Made by a program: the position numbers and the translations under genes. From NCBI GenBank assembly GCA_900768505.1, contig CAAGED010000008.1, positions 1 through 39,877 on the forward strand: a DNA stretch of 39,877 bases, read 5' to 3'. Origin of the DNA: Lentisphaeria bacterium (GTDB lineage Bacteria > Verrucomicrobiota > Lentisphaeria > Victivallales > Victivallaceae). Position 1 is the stretch's first letter, and each line of letters begins with the position of its first letter. The notes beneath the pieces are model-generated. The model did no database searches. It was not told where the DNA came from and worked only from the letters and a program-made list of their open reading frames with translations. Positions 24,317 through 32,530 of the stretch are shown here, piece by piece.

Positions 24317-25426
24317 ATGTATCCAAAATTAAAATTCAGTGAAGCGGAAATTCTGGCGGCAATTGAGAATACCACGGCCAACGACGTGGAGCAGCTACTG
24401 CGTAAGAACACGCACAATTTTGCCGATTTGTTACATCTGCTTTCGCCGGTGGCCGGAAGAGACTTCATGCCGGCAATGCGTCAAAAATCCGAAACCCTGC
24501 GTAAACAATATTTCGGCAAAGCAATTCAGCTTTACGCGCCGCTCTACATCGGAAACAGCTGCGTCAACGGTTGCAAATATTGTGATTTCAATCACTCACT
24601 GAATACCGAAAGACATGATTTGACTCTGGAAGAAATTAAGGCGGAATTGCAGGCGATCAAGCACAACGGCATTGATTCACTGCTGCTGGTAGCCGGAGAA
24701 GATCCCGTCAAAATGAATATTGACTTTCTTTGCGAAGTGGTTCGGGAGGTGCGCAAGCATTTCACCAACTGCTCCGTGGAAATCGCACCGCAAACCTTGG
24801 AAAATTATCGGCGTCTCTACGAAGCCGGAGTCAACGGCGTCACCATGTATCAGGAAACCTACGATCAGAAGTTGTATGCCGAATATCATCCGTACGGACC
24901 GAAACGCAATTACGACAAACGGGTGGATACCCTCAACCGCGCCGGCGAAAGCGGCATGCGTTCACTGGGAATCGGTTTTTTGCTGGGATTGTATAATTGG
25001 CGAAGCGAAGCGGTTTCAATGGCGGCGCAGTCAATTTATCTTCAGAAACATTATTGGCGCAGCAGATTGCAGTTTTCCTTTCCGCGTATAACGCCGATTG
25101 GCGGCGGTTTCGTTCCACCCTACCCGGTCAGTGAATCGGAGTTGGAACAACTTATGTTAACGTTCCGAATTATTTTTCCCCAGGCTGATATGACGCTTTC
25201 GACCAGGGAATGTCCTGATTTCCGGAACAAAATGGCCAAAATATGTGTCTCTAACATCAGTGCCGGTTCCCGGGTTACTCCCGGCGGATACACCTGCAGC
25301 AGTGAAGATGTCAGTCAATTCACCTTGAACGACTCCCGCAGTGTGGATCAAGTGTTCAACGACATGAAGCAACTGGGGTTGGAACCGGTATTCAAATTTT
25401 GGGATAATGCAATCGAGAACGTCTGA
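24317..25426 (+). CDS. thiH: 2-Iminoacetate synthase (tyrosine lyase, radical SAM)
   Basis: A 369-aa radical SAM enzyme that cleaves tyrosine to dehydroglycine and p-cresol, supplying ThiG. The [4Fe-4S] site CVNGCKYC has cysteines at 82, 86 and 89 (Cx3Cx2C), preceded by QLYAPLYIGN. The C-terminal half has ISAGSRVTPGGY and QFTLNDSRS, typical of ThiH. The relative HydG shares the first motif but is about 100 residues longer with a second cluster site, so ThiH is preferred. It lies 74 nt after thiG with no strong SD. Confidence 0.93.
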   Translation: MYPKLKFSEAEILAAIENTTANDVEQLLRKNTHNFADLLHLLSPVAGRDFMPAMRQKSETLRKQYFGKAIQLYAPLYIGNSCVNGCKYCDFNHSLNTERHDLTLEEIKAELQAIKHNGIDSLLLVAGEDPVKMNIDFLCEVVREVRKHFTNCSVEIAPQTLENYRRLYEAGVNGVTMYQETYDQKLYAEYHPYGPKRNYDKRVDTLNRAGESGMRSLGIGFLLGLYNWRSEAVSMAAQSIYLQKHYWRSRLQFSFPRITPIGGGFVPPYPVSESELEQLMLTFRIIFPQADMTLSTRECPDFRNKMAKICVSNISAGSRVTPGGYTCSSEDVSQFTLNDSRSVDQVFNDMKQLGLEPVFKFWDNAIENV

Positions 25427-25498
25427 AAAATACAATTGAATTCATTCTTACGGTTAGATTTTCATGATTTGACAAGGATGACAGGGTTTATTGAGAAA

Positions 25499-25527
25499 TT
25501 GACAGCAATAATTTTTTCCGATAAAAT
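25499..25527 (+). promoter_or_regulatory. Consensus sigma-70 promoter before the chagasin-like lipoprotein
   Basis: TTGACA (25499-25504) and TAAAAT (25522-25527) are separated by exactly 17 nt. The predicted start near 25534 gives a ~98-nt leader. The -35 is a perfect consensus, the best promoter match in the window. Confidence 0.75.
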
Positions 25528-25631
25528 TGGTAAAATTTTTGAAATTATCCGCTTGCGTTATGCCATAAAACAAAATACGGGAATCCGTTTTTTTGCCCCA
25601 AAAACCGATCAACGCAAAAGGAGTATTGCTT

Positions 25632-26111
25632 ATGTTAAAAATTGCAGGTACATTGACATTGCTAGCCTTGGGAATGTTATTGAGCGGTTGCGCTACTCAA
25701 TCGAATTCGAAATCCGGCTCGGTACTGAATAGACTGGGATCTGCATACAGGGATTCATTTGAGGATAGTTGTCCAAAAATTTTATTGCAAAGAGATTACG
25801 GCCGCCGCTTCACCATGGTTCGAGGCGAAAGGACGTTGATTTCCCTGCCGGAAAAACCATCCACCGGTTATATGTGGGATTTGGAATCTCCCCGCAAAAA
25901 CAACACATTTGTGAGTATTCAGGAGCTGACGCCAAAATGGGACAAAGATGACAAACAACTGCCGGGAGGCAATCGCAACCGGCAATTTGAATTGACGGCC
26001 AAAAATCCCGGAGTAGTGAAAATACGTCTTGAGGAAAAACGGCAGTGGGAAGCAAACAGGAAATCCAGTGAGGATTTTGAAATTACCGTGCGGGTGGTAA
26101 ATCGCCGGTAA
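25632..26111 (+). CDS. Lipoprotein with chagasin-like (protease inhibitor I42) domain
   Basis: A 159-aa lipoprotein. The start at ATG 25632 has AAGGAG 8 nt upstream. The signal peptide ends in LLSGC, with Cys20 as the lipidation site. Residues ~50-155 look like the I42 immunoglobulin-like fold of cysteine-peptidase inhibitors: LPEKPSTGYMWDL (PSTGY 76-80, the NPTTGY loop), GGNRNRQFELTA (112-123, the GxxG-type loop) and a final RQWE loop with the adjacent strand. All three inhibitory loops are visible, although PST replaces PTT and the glycine pattern of loop 4 is altered. It would inhibit papain-like proteases in the periplasm or at the cell surface. It is led by a consensus promoter and followed by two small membrane-protein genes. 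Confidence 0.85.
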   Translation: MLKIAGTLTLLALGMLLSGCATQSNSKSGSVLNRLGSAYRDSFEDSCPKILLQRDYGRRFTMVRGERTLISLPEKPSTGYMWDLESPRKNNTFVSIQELTPKWDKDDKQLPGGNRNRQFELTAKNPGVVKIRLEEKRQWEANRKSSEDFEITVRVVNRR

Positions 26112-26130
26112 AAAAAAGAAGCGAGCAAAG

Positions 26131-26436
26131 ATGAGTGATTTATCCGTGATTTTAGAGGGTGTAATGTTGATTTGTTTCGGTGCCAGTTGGCCGATTGCCA
26201 TAATAAAAACGTTGCGCACCAAAAATCCAATTGGCAAGAGTGTAATTTTTTTATTTTTAGTTCTAATTGGGTACATGGCCGGGGTGGCAAACAAGATATT
26301 TTATAAGTTCGACAATGTTTTTTACCTCTACGTTTTAAACAGTTGCATGGTAGCAGTTGATCTGGTATTGACCGCGTATTACCTGCGTAAAAATCGCCTG
26401 AAAGCAATAAATGCAACAAGTGCGACCGAACAATAA
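26131..26436 (+). CDS. Small membrane protein, PQ-loop/SemiSWEET-like
   Basis: A 101-aa protein with three predicted TM helices (about 5-22, 35-52 and 65-88). The segment GASWPIAIIKTLRTKNPIGKS sits where PQ-loop transporters have a PQ-type loop before the second helix, and length and topology fit a half-transporter such as SemiSWEET. The PQ dipeptide itself is WP here, so the call is tentative. It begins 19 nt after the chagasin-like gene and ends 18 nt before the GtrA-like gene, so it is likely in the same transcript. Confidence 0.7.
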   Translation: MSDLSVILEGVMLICFGASWPIAIIKTLRTKNPIGKSVIFLFLVLIGYMAGVANKIFYKFDNVFYLYVLNSCMVAVDLVLTAYYLRKNRLKAINATSATEQ

Positions 26437-26454
26437 TCCACAACCGGGGTGAGC

Positions 26455-26871
26455 ATGAAAAAACTGCGGGAATTACTGAAGAATCAGGAAGTGGTCAAAC
26501 TGATAAAATTCTGCCTGGTCGGTGGAGTAAATACCGGTATTTCCATGCTGGTATTTGTTATTCTGGTAAAATTCGGACGTTTGGGACCGGAAATTGCTTC
26601 GCTCATCAGCTACTGCGCCGGACTTCTTAACAGCTACCTGCTGAACAAATTCTGGACGTTTCGCTCCGGCGAGCAAACCAGCGCTCTTCTAATCATAAAA
26701 TTTATAGTTGTAAATATTATAGCATTAGGCGTAAACTTACTGATTATTGCCCTTTGTTTTCGGATTTGTCAGCTCAATGAATACCTCTCACAGTTAATAG
26801 CGCTAATATTCTCCACCCTGATAAACTTTATCGGCAACCGTTACCTTGTATTTAGCAAAAAAACTCACTAA
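26455..26871 (+). CDS. GtrA-like flippase-type membrane protein
   Basis: A 138-aa protein with four TM helices. Family markers are KFCLVGGVNTGISMLVF near 20-36, SYCAGLLNSYLLNKFWTF near 60-77 and NFIGNRYLVF at the C-terminus. GtrA-like proteins are thought to move lipid-linked sugars such as undecaprenyl-phosphate glucose across the inner membrane. A GTG two codons upstream (26449) is also possible; I use the ATG at 26455 because GGGGTG lies just before it. No gtrB-type glycosyltransferase is adjacent, so the donor is unclear. Confidence 0.87.
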   Translation: MKKLRELLKNQEVVKLIKFCLVGGVNTGISMLVFVILVKFGRLGPEIASLISYCAGLLNSYLLNKFWTFRSGEQTSALLIIKFIVVNIIALGVNLLIIALCFRICQLNEYLSQLIALIFSTLINFIGNRYLVFSKKTH

Positions 26872-27234
26872 AAAAACCTCGAAAAAACTCTTCTTCAGCC
26901 GCCGCAACCTCCGGTGCTCAAGTCAAAACAGATGCGGCGGAGATGAATTTCGAGACGTCAACGCACCACGGCCGCCGCCGCCTTATGTCCAATTCGGAGG
27001 ATTAAGACGATATAATTATGTAACATTATATTTGTCATTTTGGATTATTTGCCTGATTTCGTCACTCCGAAGAAGATGGTAAGGCTTCGAAGGCGATTGC
27101 ATGTCGAAAAGAGATTGACTAAGTATAAAATCGACAATTTTGCCGCCTCAATAATCAAAAAATACGTTTGTCAAATGAAAAAAACAAAAAAAAATCATTT
27201 TTTTAAAAAAAACATTTGCTTTTTAAAACATAAC

Positions 27235-27247
27235 AGTTACAGTAACT
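27235..27247. promoter_or_regulatory. Operator-like palindrome upstream of argD
   Basis: AGTTAC-A-GTAACT is a perfect 13-bp palindrome, about 29 nt upstream of the predicted -10. It does not match the E. coli ARG box. Confidence 0.4.
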
Positions 27248-27272
27248 ATTTCACGCCACAAGGCGAATAGTA

Positions 27273-27281
27273 TGCTACAAT
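27273..27281 (+). promoter_or_regulatory. Extended -10 promoter of argD-argF
   Basis: TGC-TACAAT gives an extended -10 (TGn before TACAAT, 27276-27281). No -35 of quality is found at 17 nt, as expected for extended -10 promoters. A CGCC-ACAA-GGCG repeat (27254-27265) lies between it and the palindrome. Confidence 0.5.
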
Positions 27282-27306
27282 AATTTTTTATGGAGATTGC
27301 TGCAAA

Positions 27307-28524
27307 ATGAGCAAAATGACCGCATCTGAACTTACCGAAAAATACCAGAATTATGTAATGCCGACTTACGCACCTAATTTGCTTCTGGTTCGAGGAGAAG
27401 GTTGTAATTTGTGGGACATTGACAATAACCGATATCTTGATTTCGGCGCCGGCATCAGCGTCTGCAATCTTGGCCATTGCCATCCGGCAGTAGCCCAAGC
27501 AATCGCCCATCAGGCGGCGACTCTGGTACATACCTCCAATCTTTATATGAACAATATGCTGCCGCAGTATGCCGCGGAATTAATGGCACATTGCTTTGAC
27601 GGCGTGGCTTTTTTTGCAAACAGCGGCGCCGAAGCCAACGAGGGATTAATCAAATTTGCCCGCAAATACGGCTCCGCCACCGGCCGGTATGAAATTATCG
27701 CAATGAAGGATTCTTTCCACGGCCGGACGCTGGCCACATTGGCTGCCACCGGCAGAAGTAAATACCGGGAGGGCTTCGCCCCGGATATGCCCGGATTTGT
27801 CCATGTGGAATTTAACAACCTTGACGCAATCAAAAACGCCGTCACCGACAAGACCATCGCCGTCTTACTGGAACCAGTGCAGGGCGAAGGCGGAATTATC
27901 CCCGCTGATCGGGAGTATTTGTCCCAGTTGCGGCAGTTCTGCGACGAAAAAGATATTCTCTTGCTTTTTGACGAAGTTCAATGCGGCATGGGCCGGATCG
28001 GCACATTGTTCGCCTTCCAGTCCTTCGGTGTCGAACCGGACGCGCTGAGCATGGCCAAGGGAATTGCCAACGGGTTCCCGATGGGGGCAATGCTGGTTCA
28101 GAGAAAACACGCCAAGGTTTTGACCGTTGGCAAACACGCCAGCACCTTTGGCGGTACGGCATTGGCTTGTGCAGCGGCCTTGGCAACACTGCAAACCTTT
28201 GACCGGGAAAATGTTCTGGACAATTGCCGCGCCATGGGAGCGTATTTAATGGAAAATCTCCAGGCCATGGCAAAGGAATATGATTTTATCAAGAAAGTAC
28301 GCGGCATGGGCTTGATGATCGGTGTGGTATTGGATCATCCGGCAGGTGATTTGCAGAAATTACTGCTTAAATACAATTTGATTACCCTTACCGCCGGTGA
28401 AACCGTTTTGCGGTTGTTGCCGCCGTTGACAATAACCAAAAAGGACGCCGATGAAGCGCTCGGCATTATGCGCGTCGCCTTTAAGGAGTACGCGCAGGTC
28501 CTTAAGGAGAGTAAAAATGTTTAA
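27307..28524 (+). CDS. argD: Acetylornithine aminotransferase (class III)
   Basis: A 405-aa PLP aminotransferase that converts N-acetylglutamate semialdehyde to N-acetylornithine. Motifs include GAGISVCNLGHCHP near 48-61, ANSGAEANEG (about 104-113) and the phosphate/PLP region DSFHGRT. The active-site lysine lies in MAKGIANGFPMGAM. GGAG is 11 nt before the ATG. The 3' end overlaps argF by 8 nt. Confidence 0.93.
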   Translation: MSKMTASELTEKYQNYVMPTYAPNLLLVRGEGCNLWDIDNNRYLDFGAGISVCNLGHCHPAVAQAIAHQAATLVHTSNLYMNNMLPQYAAELMAHCFDGVAFFANSGAEANEGLIKFARKYGSATGRYEIIAMKDSFHGRTLATLAATGRSKYREGFAPDMPGFVHVEFNNLDAIKNAVTDKTIAVLLEPVQGEGGIIPADREYLSQLRQFCDEKDILLLFDEVQCGMGRIGTLFAFQSFGVEPDALSMAKGIANGFPMGAMLVQRKHAKVLTVGKHASTFGGTALACAAALATLQTFDRENVLDNCRAMGAYLMENLQAMAKEYDFIKKVRGMGLMIGVVLDHPAGDLQKLLLKYNLITLTAGETVLRLLPPLTITKKDADEALGIMRVAFKEYAQVLKESKNV

Positions 28525-29425
28525 AAGTTTGTTATCCGAACGGGATATTACACGTGAAGATTTTGCCGCCATAATGAAAAAATCCGCCATTATAAAGGCG
28601 GAGCGTGATTTGCATGCTTACCGGCCGCTGGAGAATAAGAGTATCGGGATGATTTTCGCCAAATCCTCCACCCGTACCCGAGTCTCCTTTGATGTCGGCA
28701 TTTCCGAGCTGGGCGGCAAGCCGTTGTATTTGGAGCAGGGAAAAATGCAGATGGGACGCGGCGAAACCATCGCCGATACGGCAAAGGTTTTGAGCCGTTA
28801 TCTCCATGGAATTGTTATCCGTACCTACTCACAGGCGGATGTGGAGGAGTTGTCCCGGGAATCTCACATTCCAGTTATCAACGCCCTTACCGACGATTTC
28901 CACCCCTGCCAGATTTTGACTGACCTCTTCACCATTGCCGAATACAGCGGCAGTTGCGACGGCATCAAACTGGCGTTTTTCGGCGATGGACGCAGCAACA
29001 TGGCCAACTCCTTTATTCAGGCGGCGGCATTATGCGATATTGAAATTGTCATCTGCGCGCCGAAGGAGTTTTCGCCCAATATGGAATTGGCGGCACCGGG
29101 AACCAAGGTGAAATATATCCAAAATCCCCTTGAAGCGGCCAAAAATGCTGATTACCTTTACACTGATGTCTGGGTCAGCATGGGCGTGGAGAATGAAGCG
29201 ACAGAACGGATGAATTTGCTGCGACCCTATCAAGTTAATATGGATTTGATTCGCGTCGCCAAGCCAAATGTAAAAGTGATGCACTGTCTGCCGGCGCACC
29301 GGGGGGAGGAAATTTCTGCCGATGTGATGGATTCGGACTACTCAATTGTGTTTGACGAGGCGGAGAACCGTCTACATGTACAAAAGGCAATTATGGGGCT
29401 GATTTTTGAGAATTTGGCCAAATAA
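28517..29425 (+). CDS. argF: Ornithine carbamoyltransferase
   Basis: A 302-aa cytosolic enzyme that makes citrulline from carbamoyl phosphate and ornithine. The carbamoyl-phosphate site SSTRTRVSFD is near 54-63. HPCQILTD follows in the middle, and the ornithine site HCLPAHRGEE is in the C-terminal domain. The start is ATG 28517, 8 nt inside argD, with AAGGAG upstream; a longer frame from 28451 lies entirely inside argD and is not the start. A strong terminator follows. Confidence 0.95.
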   Translation: MFKSLLSERDITREDFAAIMKKSAIIKAERDLHAYRPLENKSIGMIFAKSSTRTRVSFDVGISELGGKPLYLEQGKMQMGRGETIADTAKVLSRYLHGIVIRTYSQADVEELSRESHIPVINALTDDFHPCQILTDLFTIAEYSGSCDGIKLAFFGDGRSNMANSFIQAAALCDIEIVICAPKEFSPNMELAAPGTKVKYIQNPLEAAKNADYLYTDVWVSMGVENEATERMNLLRPYQVNMDLIRVAKPNVKVMHCLPAHRGEEISADVMDSDYSIVFDEAENRLHVQKAIMGLIFENLAK

Positions 29426-29450
29426 TATTTAAAAAAAATGTAATATTATT

Positions 29451-29497
29451 ACTCCGGAAGTCGACTGTTCATTGCGGAAAACTTTCGGAGTTTTTTT
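29451..29497 (+). terminator. Intrinsic terminator of argD-argF
   Basis: ACTCCGGAAGT (29451-29461) pairs with ACTTTCGGAGT (29481-29491; one G-U) and is followed by TTTTTTT. A second perfect AATAATATT/AATATTATT repeat precedes it (29421-29450). mntP begins only 10 nt after the T-run. Confidence 0.85.
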
Positions 29498-29506
29498 AGG
29501 TAAAAA

Positions 29507-30085
29507 ATGGAACTACATTTACTGGAATCAATTCTCATGGCCTTTGCCGTTGCTGTGGACGCATTCGCCGTATCAATTTCCTCCGGGTTGCTCTATTGTA
29601 AAAATCCTTGGCGCAACGGGTTGCTGGCGGGTGCGTTTTTCGGCGGCTTTCAATTTATTATGCCGGCGGGTGGGTATTTTGCCGGTGAAATATTCAGTCG
29701 TTACTTCGACAAATTCGACCACTGGGCAGCTTTTCTGCTGCTGGCATTTGTGGGGGGAAAAATGATTTGGGACGGAATAAAGGGAGAGGAAACGGAGGAG
29801 GCAAAAAACATTAAAAATCCGTTCACCCTGAAAAACCTGTTTGTATTGGCCGTAGCCACCAGTATTGACGCCTGCGCGGTGGGTGCTTCCCTGGCTATGA
29901 GCGGTCGAAAAATTTTATTGGCAGCCACCTTGATGGGAATAGTAACGGCACTTGCCTCAATTATCGGCGTGAAATTGGGGGCAAAATTCGGACATTTTTT
30001 CAGCGAACGCAAAATTATCATTGCCGGCGGCCTGGTATTGGTGGGAATCGGCATTAAAATTGTGACTGAACACCTTTTTAAATAA
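29507..30085 (+). CDS. mntP: Putative manganese efflux pump MntP
   Basis: A 192-aa inner-membrane protein of the MntP (DUF204) family, with six TM helices in two repeats. Both repeats show the family core: AVAVDAFAVSISSG near 14-27 and AVATSIDACAVGASLA near 115-130, with conserved aspartates (D19 and the SID aspartate). AGG lies 6 nt before the ATG. The gene starts right after the argF terminator, and its 81-nt leader is too short and unlike the yybP-ykoY element, so no manganese riboswitch is evident. Confidence 0.92.
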   Translation: MELHLLESILMAFAVAVDAFAVSISSGLLYCKNPWRNGLLAGAFFGGFQFIMPAGGYFAGEIFSRYFDKFDHWAAFLLLAFVGGKMIWDGIKGEETEEAKNIKNPFTLKNLFVLAVATSIDACAVGASLAMSGRKILLAATLMGIVTALASIIGVKLGAKFGHFFSERKIIIAGGLVLVGIGIKIVTEHLFK

Positions 30086-30131
30086 TTTGATAATTTTTAC
30101 AGAAATATCCAGCTTACAATAAATATTTGGT

Positions 30132-30160
30132 TTGAAAAACGGTAAAAAAACTGCTATATT
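30132..30160 (+). promoter_or_regulatory. Sigma-70 promoter of the O-antigen-ligase-like gene
   Basis: TTGAAA (30132-30137) and TATATT (30155-30160), exactly 17 nt apart, with TGC just before the -10. It shows that the in-frame TTG at 30132 cannot be the start of the gene. Confidence 0.7.
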
Positions 30161-30224
30161 CAATCCAATTGAAAAATTCGGCAGAAATTTTTGCCAGCCG
30201 CTTAGTCACAAAAATGGAGAAAAT

Positions 30225-32150
30225 ATGGCTGACCACCCCAATGCAGATAATATCGTCATCCAGGAATCGCCGGAACTTGACATGTCAACCGCATCAACTG
30301 CGGAAAATCCGCCGGCACGCGGCTTGTGGACGGCAATTTTAGTATGTGCTCTCCTGTTTTTGTTACCATTCAAATTCGGATATACGGCAGGATTAATCAG
30401 CGTACCATATTTTCCCCTCAATTTAAATGAAATAATATTTTATAATTGGCCGTTGCAGCTTTTTACCCTTTTAAGTGGAATCGCATTTATTTGTGCCATT
30501 TTTAGTTGCGGCACAAATGCACTTTTTGAGCTGAGGAATCCGGCTTGTAAAATTTTTTATCTGATTAATGCATTAGTATTAGTTTCATTATTTGGTATGG
30601 TTAACGCATCGCAAAATGACGTTTTGATATTGCAGTTGACACATATTTTTTCATTCGCACCGCTGGCAGGGGCGCTTTATCTGCTGATAAGCCAGTCGCC
30701 GCGCTACACCAAGTTTATTCTGACGACCATTGCGGCGGCAGTGGTTCTGGAATTTGTTGCGGCAATTTACCAGCAATTCTGGGGGTTCAACCAAACAAGG
30801 CAGTTTCTGGCGGAGCAATTGGCTTCCGGCGCAATCCACAACCAGAAAATTGTTGACGCAATGATGACAAAATTGCGTGTTTACGGCTCTTTTGCCAATT
30901 CTAATCTACTGGGATGTTTTGTAGTTATGACATTGCCGCCAGCCTTGTGGCAAATCGGTAAATTTGCCAGGAATTTCGAGCCTGCCAAGCTCTCAATTGG
31001 CATATTTTCTTCGCTTTATCTGGTTGCGGCAATGGCGATTCTCTTTTTTTGCGGCAGTCGCGGCTCATTGCTGGCGCTGCTGATAATGGGATTTGCTGCA
31101 ATATTGCTGCTGCCGATTCATAAAAAAGTCAAAATAATGTTCACCCTTGTATTCTTATGTGGAGTTGTCGGCGGATTTTTCGTTTTGCAGCACTTCGGCC
31201 GAGGCCTGCAAACCATGTATCTGCGTTTTGATTATTACCAGGCGGCGCTAAAAATGTTTAGGGATAATTTATTTTTCGGCAGCGGCTGGAATGACTTTTT
31301 TTATGATTATATGAAGTTAAAACATCTGCTGGAAATCGACGAGGCGCCGCGGGTTCCACACAATTTACTGCTCTCATTTGCCGCCCACGCCGGAATTTGC
31401 GGATTCCTGAGTGCGTTGTTGCTCTTTGTTTATCCCATGTGGCTATTGATGAAAAAAATCCGGCAGGAGTGGAAGACCCCTCGATTATCCACCGCCCCAT
31501 GGAGAACAATTGTTTGTTTTTTGGGTTTGACCGGTTTCTGGGCGCAAGCTCAAACTGAAATGGTGTTGCAATCGCCGGCATTAATGCTTTACGCCATTGC
31601 ACTGATGTTAGTCGGTTGCAGCCAGTTTAGGGTTTCAGCTGAAAAAAAGCCTACACCGCAAAATAAAATAATAATTGTGCTGCCAATCCTGACCCTGCTG
31701 GGCGCATTGTTATCGGGTGGATACGGCGTATATGTCGAACAAAAATTCAACGCCCTTTATGCCGTAGCCTCAATGGAGGGAAAAACTCCGGAAGAGTTGT
31801 GGAAAACCAACCCGGACGAGGTGGTAATGCGTTTTCGGGATTATAAGTCGGCGGCGCCCTGCTCATCCAGTGCTTATTTGCTGACCGGCGATTTTTTTCT
31901 ACAGCGGGGAGATTTCAATCAGGCGGAAATTTATTTTAAAGGAGCTTTGCGCAATGCACCGGGCAACGGAGTAATTTATCGAAGGCTGGCACAAATTGCG
32001 GCACGACGCAACGATAAAAAATCCGCCGTGGAATATATTGATATGGCGTTGGCCACCTATCCCAGCGATAAGGTTTTCAACCAAGTCAAGCAGGAAATCA
32101 ACCGGCAATTTGCGCCGGACGAACTGGCTTCTCCAGTGCCGAAGCAGTAA
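30225..32150 (+). CDS. O-antigen ligase/polymerase-like (Wzy_C) membrane protein with C-terminal TPR
   Basis: A 641-aa inner-membrane protein. About 11-12 TM helices span roughly residues 20-480, with the Wzy_C-type stretch FCGSRGSLLALLIMGF and a large periplasmic loop (DNLFFGSGWNDF, then APRVPHNLLLSFAAHAGI). The PHN motif and loop match the O-antigen ligase/polymerase superfamily. The last ~120 residues are TPR-like (FLQRGDFNQAEIYFKGAL, then AVEYIDMALATYP). The likely role is joining or polymerising surface polysaccharide. The ATG at 30225 has GGAG 5 nt upstream. It is a single gene and no other LPS genes are nearby. Confidence 0.85.
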   Translation: MADHPNADNIVIQESPELDMSTASTAENPPARGLWTAILVCALLFLLPFKFGYTAGLISVPYFPLNLNEIIFYNWPLQLFTLLSGIAFICAIFSCGTNALFELRNPACKIFYLINALVLVSLFGMVNASQNDVLILQLTHIFSFAPLAGALYLLISQSPRYTKFILTTIAAAVVLEFVAAIYQQFWGFNQTRQFLAEQLASGAIHNQKIVDAMMTKLRVYGSFANSNLLGCFVVMTLPPALWQIGKFARNFEPAKLSIGIFSSLYLVAAMAILFFCGSRGSLLALLIMGFAAILLLPIHKKVKIMFTLVFLCGVVGGFFVLQHFGRGLQTMYLRFDYYQAALKMFRDNLFFGSGWNDFFYDYMKLKHLLEIDEAPRVPHNLLLSFAAHAGICGFLSALLLFVYPMWLLMKKIRQEWKTPRLSTAPWRTIVCFLGLTGFWAQAQTEMVLQSPALMLYAIALMLVGCSQFRVSAEKKPTPQNKIIIVLPILTLLGALLSGGYGVYVEQKFNALYAVASMEGKTPEELWKTNPDEVVMRFRDYKSAAPCSSSAYLLTGDFFLQRGDFNQAEIYFKGALRNAPGNGVIYRRLAQIAARRNDKKSAVEYIDMALATYPSDKVFNQVKQEINRQFAPDELASPVPKQ

Positions 32151-32530
32151 TTCCGGCATATTCGTTCAATGCCGGATAATTCCTGCCGGTAAAGAGCATC
32201 CCCTCGGTTTGATCGGTCAATATCAAGTTAAACGAGAGTAATATATTTTGCCGAATGCCGAACTTAGCAGCAGCAATCTAAATGGCGGAAATTTGTTCAA
32301 ACGGCAGGCGGTTGCGCTGAAAACGCCCCACGAAAAAACATGTTTTTTTAAAGTCAACCCCCGTCCGGCAACACCAGAAAATCAACACCGCCCCAAATGG
32401 CAATTTCAGCAGGAGTGCCCAACCGAGCGCCATAATGCAGCCACTCCAGAAATCACAAATTTCAAGACAAAAAAGCTTTCGGCAAAATTTTAACCCTGCC
32501 GAAAGCTGATTCACAAATATTTGTAAATGA
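32151..32530. other. 380-nt convergent intergenic region
   Basis: It lies between two converging genes. TCCGGCAT/ATGCCGGA (32152-32159 with 32169-32176) forms an 8-bp hairpin right after the ligase stop, without a T-run. The palindrome AAAAAACATGTTTTTT (around 32333-32348) and the terminator at 32469-32507 are the other structures. Open frames inside show no coding evidence. Confidence 0.5.
32469..32507 (-). terminator. Intrinsic terminator of the collagen-like gene
   Basis: On the minus strand AGCTTTCGGCA and TGCCGAAAGCT form a perfect 11-bp stem with a 12-nt loop, followed by TTTTTTG. It begins 24 nt after the stop. Confidence 0.85.

Larger units (their letters stand above)
26872..27306. 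other. 435-nt intergenic region before argD
   Basis: It holds a GC-rich inverted repeat CCGCCGCA/TGCGGCGG (26899-26906 with 26933-26940), then a poly-A/T block (27178-27230) that may bend DNA or act as an UP element, then the palindrome and promoter listed separately. Open frames at 26846-27082 and 27040-27270 look non-coding. Confidence 0.5.

Noticed and set aside
24317..25426. HydG instead of ThiH
   Set aside because: Length (369 aa) and lack of a C-terminal second cluster motif fit ThiH; thiG is adjacent.
27040..27270. Lys-rich plus-strand frame before argD
   Set aside because: It lies over poly-A/T promoter DNA; Lys codons come from A-tracts.
29426..29506. Possible yybP-ykoY manganese riboswitch upstream of mntP
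   Set aside because: The gap is only 81 nt, mostly occupied by the argF terminator, and conserved yybP-ykoY elements are not seen.
30132..30224. Longer N-terminus of the O-antigen-ligase-like protein
   Set aside because: The TTG at 30132 is the -35 box of a good promoter; the SD-backed ATG at 30225 is the start.
32278..32514. Minus-strand frame of 78 codons with a hydrophobic stretch
   Set aside because: It overlaps the terminator of the collagen-like gene and would be expressed only by read-through; no SD seen.
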